DNA from: Pirellulimonas nuda
GTDB lineage: Bacteria; Planctomycetota; Planctomycetia; Pirellulales; Lacipirellulaceae
Direction: 5' to 3'
DNA length: 64,000 nucleotides
Assembly: GCF_007750855.1 (NCBI RefSeq)
Contig: NZ_CP036291.1
Span: 1,488,001 to 1,552,000, forward strand
Both the position numbers and the translations under genes were made by a program. Below, in pieces: positions 59,803 to 64,000 of the stretch; the stretch's first letter is position 1; the number at the start of each line of letters is the position of its first letter. The notes under the pieces are model-generated. The model was given only the letters and a program-made list of their open reading frames with translations. It did no database searches and was not told the DNA's origin.

Positions 59803-60719
59803 ATGCCTCCCTCCCCGTGGACGCAGCAGGAGTTCCGGGCCCGCTTCGGGCGGGAGGAGGCCTGCTGGGGGTACCTGGCCCGGGCCCGCTGGCCGCGGGG
59901 GTTTGAGTGCCCCTGCTGCGGGGGCCGCCAGGCGTGGCAGACGGGGCTGAACCTGTTCCACCGCACACAGTGCGGCCGCCAGGCCTCGCTGACCGCGGGG
60001 ACCATCCTTCATGGGTGGACTGGTTCCAGGCAGCGTGGTTGGTCTGCCAGCCAGGCGGGGTCAGTGCGTTGGAGCTCCAGCAGGCCCTGGGTGTGGCGAG
60101 CTACCAGACCGCCTGGGCCTGGCTTCACAAGCTGCGGAGGGAGATGGCGCCCTTGGCAGAGCGCCGCCTGAGCGGGCTGGTAGAGGTCGGCGCCGCAAGC
60201 ATCGGCGGGAGAGCGGCAGTGACCGGTCTCAAGACGCGGTGCGGCGGGCTGGTGGCGCTGGCGGTCGGGGTCCGGGGGCGGCGTCTGGGGCGGGCCCGCA
60301 TGGAGGCGATCGCCGCTGCTAAGCAGAAGAACCTTGGCGCCTTCGTCACGTCGGCCGTGGAGGCAAGGAGCACGGTCCGCACCGGTGGATCGCCGGGCCC
60401 TCGCGGCCTAAAGAACCCTCGCTTCAGGCACGTGCTGGCTGCTCTGCCGCCAGACCTCCTGGGCGTCCACCGCGTCGCCGAGCAGCTCAGCCAGTGGCCC
60501 TCTGCCACCCTCCACGGCACGGTGCGCGCTACGCACCTGCCGGGCTACCTGGACGGGTTCGCGTTCAGGTTCAACCACCGCACTGCACGCTCCCCGGGGC
60601 CGCGATTCGGTTGGCTGCTGGAGCGGGCGGTGAGGGCCGAGGCGACGCCCTATCGGCGTCTGGTACGGCCCGGTGGGCAGCCGGACGCTACATGGCCGAA
60701 GTGGAGAGTTTGTTGTTAA
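59803..60719 (+). pseudogene. IS1595-family transposase, frameshifted and catalytically dead
   Basis: Frame 1 (from ATG at 59803) encodes the N-terminal zinc-ribbon region: WTQQEFRARFGREEACWGYL, RGFECPCCGGRQAWQTGL and QASLTAGTILH. The similarity then moves to another frame at about 60010-60020: WVDWFQAAWLVCQPGGVSAL, YQTAWAWLHKLRREMAPL and LSGLVEVGAASIGG. The tail keeps VHRVAEQL, YLDGFAFRFNHRT and PYRRLV. In working members the centre reads VEVDETYVGG, so the first catalytic Asp is gone (VEVGAASIGG) in addition to the frameshift. I found no terminal inverted repeats. It is an old inactive IS. Confidence 0.85.
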
Positions 60720-60971
60720 CAACAAAGTTCGATGGAGAACGACCGCCGACACAATCTCGTCGCGCGGGGGATGGGGCCGACTCCCGCAGCGGGTTGCGCT
60801 CGGATGTGGACCGCTGGCTGGAGCGTCGCTTGGTGATTCGGAACACGCGTGATGGGGATTCGGGCCCTTCCACCTGACGTCTAGACGCCCCCCAACCCGC
60901 TCCAGATGATGAAGTGGTGACGCGAGGGAGTTTTCCGTCTGGCTAGCCGTTGCTCCGCTCCCTAGGACCCC

Positions 60972-61895
60972 ATGTACGACATCATCGGCGACATTCACGG
61001 CCACGCCGCCCACCTGGAGGCGTTGCTCGACCAGCTCGGCTACCGCCGCGACGGAGCGGGCTACGCCCACGACGACCGCCAGGCCGTGTTCGTCGGCGAC
61101 TTCATCGACCGCGGCCCCGCGATCCGCCAGGCGCTGGCCATCGTGCGGGCGATGGTCGACTCCGGCGCCGCGCTAGCCACCATGGGCAACCACGAGTTCA
61201 ACGCCCTCGCCTACCACACCCCTGCCCCGGGCAGGCCCGGTGAGTTCCTGCGGGCCCACAACGACAAGAACACGCACCAGCACGCCGCAACGCTCAAGCA
61301 GATCGAGGGGGCCGAGCGTGCGGACATGCTCGCCTGGTTCCGCACGCTGCCGCTGTGGCTCGACCTGGGCGGCGTCCGCGTCGTCCACGCCTGCTGGGAT
61401 CCGGCAGGCATCGAGACGCTCGACGCGGGCCTCGGGCGGCACGGGGGCGTCTCAGACGGCTTCATGGCGGAAGCGACTTGCCAGGGGACCGACCTCTTCA
61501 ATGCCGTCGAGCACGTGCTGAAGGGCCCGGAGGCGCCGTTGCCGGCCGGGATGACCTACGACGACAAGGACGGCCACGCCCGCCGCCGCTCACGGGTCCG
61601 GTGGTTCCTCGATCCTGTGGGCCTGACGTTCGGACAGTACGCCCTGCCGGCCCTCGAACTAGTCGACGACCAGCCGGCGGGAATGGTTTCGGCAGTCGAG
61701 CTCTACCCCGCCAGCGCCCCGCCCGTGTTCTTCGGACACTACTGGATGACCGGCGATCCGAAGCTGATGAGCCCCAACGCGGCCTGCGTCGACTACAGCG
61801 TGGCGAAGGGCGGCCCCCTGTGCGCCTACCGCTGGCAGGGAGAAACGGAGCTGCGGAACGATCGCTTCGTCACGGTGTCGATCGCGAAAGAGTAG
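60972..61895 (+). CDS. Calcineurin-like metallophosphoesterase (serine/threonine phosphatase PrpE/ApaH-like)
   Basis: A 307-residue bimetal phosphoesterase starting with the catalytic core itself. GDIHGH (6-11) supplies D7 and H9, VGDFIDRGP the second metal pair, and GNHEFNA the Asn-His. VVHACWDP and FFGHYWM give the later His ligands. All signature residues are present. Length and order match the bacterial Ser/Thr protein phosphatase or diadenosine-tetraphosphatase-like branch, and the substrate cannot be told apart by eye. No partner gene is adjacent; the dead IS lies upstream and the hsdR/zinc-ribbon pair converges on it. Confidence 0.93.
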   Translation: MYDIIGDIHGHAAHLEALLDQLGYRRDGAGYAHDDRQAVFVGDFIDRGPAIRQALAIVRAMVDSGAALATMGNHEFNALAYHTPAPGRPGEFLRAHNDKNTHQHAATLKQIEGAERADMLAWFRTLPLWLDLGGVRVVHACWDPAGIETLDAGLGRHGGVSDGFMAEATCQGTDLFNAVEHVLKGPEAPLPAGMTYDDKDGHARRRSRVRWFLDPVGLTFGQYALPALELVDDQPAGMVSAVELYPASAPPVFFGHYWMTGDPKLMSPNAACVDYSVAKGGPLCAYRWQGETELRNDRFVTVSIAKE

Positions 61896-62038
61896 GCCAC
61901 CCCCTTGGGGCCCCCCCGCCGCCCGCCAGAATTTGCCCGGACCCCCACCCGGTCGGCTGGGGAGCTATTAAGTACCTCTTCTGAACGATAGATGCTGCTG
62001 AGGCATAACCAATCCGTTACGCCCGCCGGCGTCGTCGC

Positions 62039-62434
62039 TCAGTCCCAATGCACGCAGCAGTCTTCGTCCATCACCAAAGGCCCGCCACACTTGGCGCAGG
62101 GGATCCGAGCGACGTCCTCCTCCTCGATCAGCTCCATCCGCTCGTCGCACTTCGCGCAGTAGTGATCGGCTTCGTAGAGCAATTGCTCACCCAGCTCGAC
62201 GCGGGCGTGCTTGACCGACGCCAGTCGATTGCAACCCGGGCAGTGCGCCAGCTCGTACGCCCCGCTGATTTCCGATCCGGGCGACTGCTTCAGAGCGTGC
62301 TTGGCGGCGCCGCGGTGGTGCTTGGAGATCATGTCAAGAATGATCTCTGGGTCGTGAAACTGCTGGCCGATGCCGAGCCAGTACTGCCGCTGGGCGCCGC
62401 AGTTCTGGCATTGGACGTCGATGACGGTTCCCAT
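62039..62434 (-). CDS. Zinc-ribbon protein downstream of hsdR
   Basis: 131 residues from the ATG giving MGTVIDVQCQNCG, after an AGAGA box; an upstream in-frame ATG is less likely. Four CxxC pairs (CQNC, CPGC, CAKC, CAKC) form two zinc ribbons. Between the first two is a helical segment HDPEIILDMISKHHRGAAKHA. The end is acidic (MDEDCCVHWD). It starts 55 nt after the hsdR stop on the same strand, so it may be co-transcribed. I do not know a family; an RNA- or DNA-binding or assembly role is possible but not shown. Confidence 0.75.
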   Translation of the reverse strand: MGTVIDVQCQNCGAQRQYWLGIGQQFHDPEIILDMISKHHRGAAKHALKQSPGSEISGAYELAHCPGCNRLASVKHARVELGEQLLYEADHYCAKCDERMELIEEEDVARIPCAKCGGPLVMDEDCCVHWD

Positions 62435-62488
62435 GGAAATCTCTTTCTGCCAGATGACTCGATTACCGGAACGCTGCAAAATCTAGCG

Positions 62489-64000
62489 TCACATCGATGC
62501 CGATGCCCAATCCGCACACAGCGTTTCAGCCTGCCTCAGCACCGTCTTCACCGCCTCATCCTGCAAGTCCGGCGGATAGCCATACTTGTTGAGGATCCGT
62601 TTGACGATCACCCGCATCCTCGCGCGGGCGCTTTCGCGTAGGGTCCAGTCGATGGTCACGCTGGAACGAACCTTCGAGATTAGCTCGGCCGCGATCACCT
62701 TCAGCTTGTCGTCGCCCATGGCGCCGACCGCCGATTCGTTGGTTGCCAGCGCGTCGTAGAAGGCGACCTCGTCGTCCGTCAGTCCCAGTTCTTCGCCACG
62801 CTTGCCCGCGGCGTTTAGCTCCTTGGCGATCCTGATTAGCTCCTCGATCACTTCCTGAGTAGCGATCGCCCGGTTGTGGTAGGCGTTGAGCGTCTTCTTC
62901 AGCTTCTCGGAGAAGACCTGGCTCTGCACCACGTTGCGTCTGGAACGCACCTTCAGCTCGTCCTTCAGTAGCTTCTCCAAGAGTTCCGCAGCCACGTTCT
63001 TGTGCTTGAGGCCACGGACCTCGGCTAGGAACTCGTCGGAGAGGATGCCGATGTCTGGCCGGGACAACCCGGCGGCGGTAAAGACGTCGATCACCTCGCC
63101 GTCGGTGGTGATTGCCCTCGAAACCAGTTGCCGCACTGCGGCGTCGATCTGCTCGGGGGTTCGATTGCTGTTGGTGCTCTTCTTGTTCAGCGCAGCCTGG
63201 ATGGCCTGGAAGAAGCTCACGTCGTCGCGGATCTCGGTCGCCTCATCGCTGGCGGCGCACAGCGCAAAGGCGCGGGAGAGTTCGGTCACGATTTGGATGA
63301 ACCGCTGCTTCCCGTCCTCTTGCTCCAGCACGTGCTCTTGCCCGGCGGGGATGAGCGCCAGCCGCTCGCCAGGGGTCCCGGTCGTCCATGCCAGCCAGTT
63401 GAAGCCGTGCATCATGTCGCAAGCGATACCGTGCTTCTCCAGCATCACCGCGATGGCCTGCGCCGTGTCAAACGTGGGATCGCCTTGCCCGCCGCTTTCG
63501 GTGTAGGTCGCTAGGGCCTGCTTCAACTGATCCGCGAGGCCGAGGTAGTCCACTACCAGCCCGCCCGGTTTGTCGCGGAACACACGATTCACTCGGGCGA
63601 TCGCCTGCATCAGGCCGTGCCCCTGCATCGGCTTGTCGGCGTACATGGTGTGCAGGCAGGGAGCGTCGAAGCCGGTCAGCCACATGTCGCGGACGATCAC
63701 GATCCGGAACGGGTCGCGGCTGTCCTTGAAGCGGCCCGCGAGCTGCCGGCGTTTGTCCTTGCTGCGGATGTGCGGCTGCCACTCGGGCCCGTCGTCTGCG
63801 CTGCCGGTCATCACGACCTTCACAACGCAGTCGCGGCCCCGTTCGGTCTCCGGGTTGTCGTTCTCGGCGCCGGCCCAGTCGGGGCGGATCGCGATCAGCG
63901 CGTTGTAGAGATCGACGCAGATCCGGCGGCTCATGCAGACGACCATCGCTTTGCCGTCCATGGCCTCCAGTCGCTTCTCGAAGTGCGCGACCAAGTCAGA
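62489..64000 (-). CDS. hsdR: Type I restriction enzyme R subunit, C-terminal part (runs off right edge)
   Basis: 504 codons are visible and the start lies outside the window. It is the second RecA-like helicase domain plus the C-terminal helical region of HsdR, the motor and nuclease subunit of type I restriction-modification. Blocks: [19 protein letters not shown] (motif IV region), [21 protein letters not shown] (motif V) and [24 protein letters not shown] (motif VI). A long helical tail contacts the methylase core and ends [12 protein letters not shown]. The N-terminal nuclease (PD-(D/E)XK) and Walker A would be to the right. The hsdM and hsdS genes are not seen and probably lie upstream, beyond the edge. 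Confidence 0.93.
   Translation of the reverse strand, partial: SDLVAHFEKRLEAMDGKAMVVCMSRRICVDLYNALIAIRPDWAGAENDNPETERGRDCVVKVVMTGSADDGPEWQPHIRSKDKRRQLAGRFKDSRDPFRIVIVRDMWLTGFDAPCLHTMYADKPMQGHGLMQAIARVNRVFRDKPGGLVVDYLGLADQLKQALATYTESGGQGDPTFDTAQAIAVMLEKHGIACDMMHGFNWLAWTTGTPGERLALIPAGQEHVLEQEDGKQRFIQIVTELSRAFALCAASDEATEIRDDVSFFQAIQAALNKKSTNSNRTPEQIDAAVRQLVSRAITTDGEVIDVFTAAGLSRPDIGILSDEFLAEVRGLKHKNVAAELLEKLLKDELKVRSRRNVVQSQVFSEKLKKTLNAYHNRAIATQEVIEELIRIAKELNAAGKRGEELGLTDDEVAFYDALATNESAVGAMGDDKLKVIAAELISKVRSSVTIDWTLRESARARMRVIVKRILNKYGYPPDLQDEAVKTVLRQAETLCADWASASM

Noticed and set aside
59472..60012. Overlapping minus-strand frames opposite the IS1595 relic
   Set aside because: They are complements of the transposase frames and of GC-rich flanking DNA, with no independent motif.

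Overview
The window looks like a planctomycete chromosome, most likely order Pirellulales (Lacipirellulaceae-like). The evidence is high GC, many formylglycine-dependent sulfatases, secreted proteins ending in dockerin-like repeats plus VPEP/PEP-CTERM sorting tails, a planctomycete-type ECF sigma fragment, a BlaI repressor paired with a very long BlaR1/M56 protein, and long, terminator-poor intergenic regions. The assignment rests on gene families only, not on a marker gene.

Layout. (1) 1-763, minus: a broken ECF sigma gene runs into a PEP-CTERM/dockerin tail that continues off the left edge. (2) 1144-10219, plus: four secreted proteins in a row (multidomain sulfatase, an unrecognised 825-residue protein, a GH29 alpha-L-fucosidase, a GH43/GH117-like beta-propeller protein). 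This looks like a sulfated, fucose-containing glycan (algal fucan) degradation cluster. (3) 10845 to at least 24322: an integrated element. It begins at a 47-nt 3' fragment of a tRNA-Val(CAC) gene, followed by a tyrosine integrase, two unknown genes, a sigma-70-like protein, and a phage-type replication module (DUF669 protein, DEAD/DECH helicase, prim-pol/DUF3987 protein, RepA-like ATPase, pRiA4b ORF-3-like protein). The matching intact tRNA is not in the window. (4) 24.3-39.6 kb: a loose region of dispersed repeats, duplicated small genes, an IS4-family element beside a two-TM protein gene and a GAF-like gene, plus scattered household-type genes (CNA-B-like surface protein, DUF4139 protein, S1/P1 nuclease, PEP-CTERM protein, MDR oxidoreductase). 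(5) 39597-45882, minus: a tight three-sulfatase operon with a divergent AraC-type regulator. (6) 47.1-48.4 kb: a PEP-CTERM gene bracketed by direct copies of a repeat. (7) 48985-55997, minus: a 2205-residue BlaR1/M56 protein overlapping a blaI-like repressor gene, with two palindromic candidate operators upstream. (8) 56.4-64.0 kb: a second copy of a small coiled-coil gene, a membrane protein with a probable AUC start, a HAF/PEP-CTERM relic, a dead IS1595 transposase, a metallophosphoesterase, a zinc-ribbon protein, and the C-terminal two-thirds or so of a type I restriction subunit HsdR running off the right edge.

The least expected signal is between genes. A six-copy, about 130-bp, GC-rich, apparently foldable repeat (called R1 here) occurs only from 24.7 kb rightwards and splits into two subfamilies. 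A three-copy repeat (R2) carries the same 10-mer twice at an almost invariant 90/91/90-bp spacing. Two small gene families (an 85-residue protein and a 57-61-residue protein) are each present twice in the same stretch.
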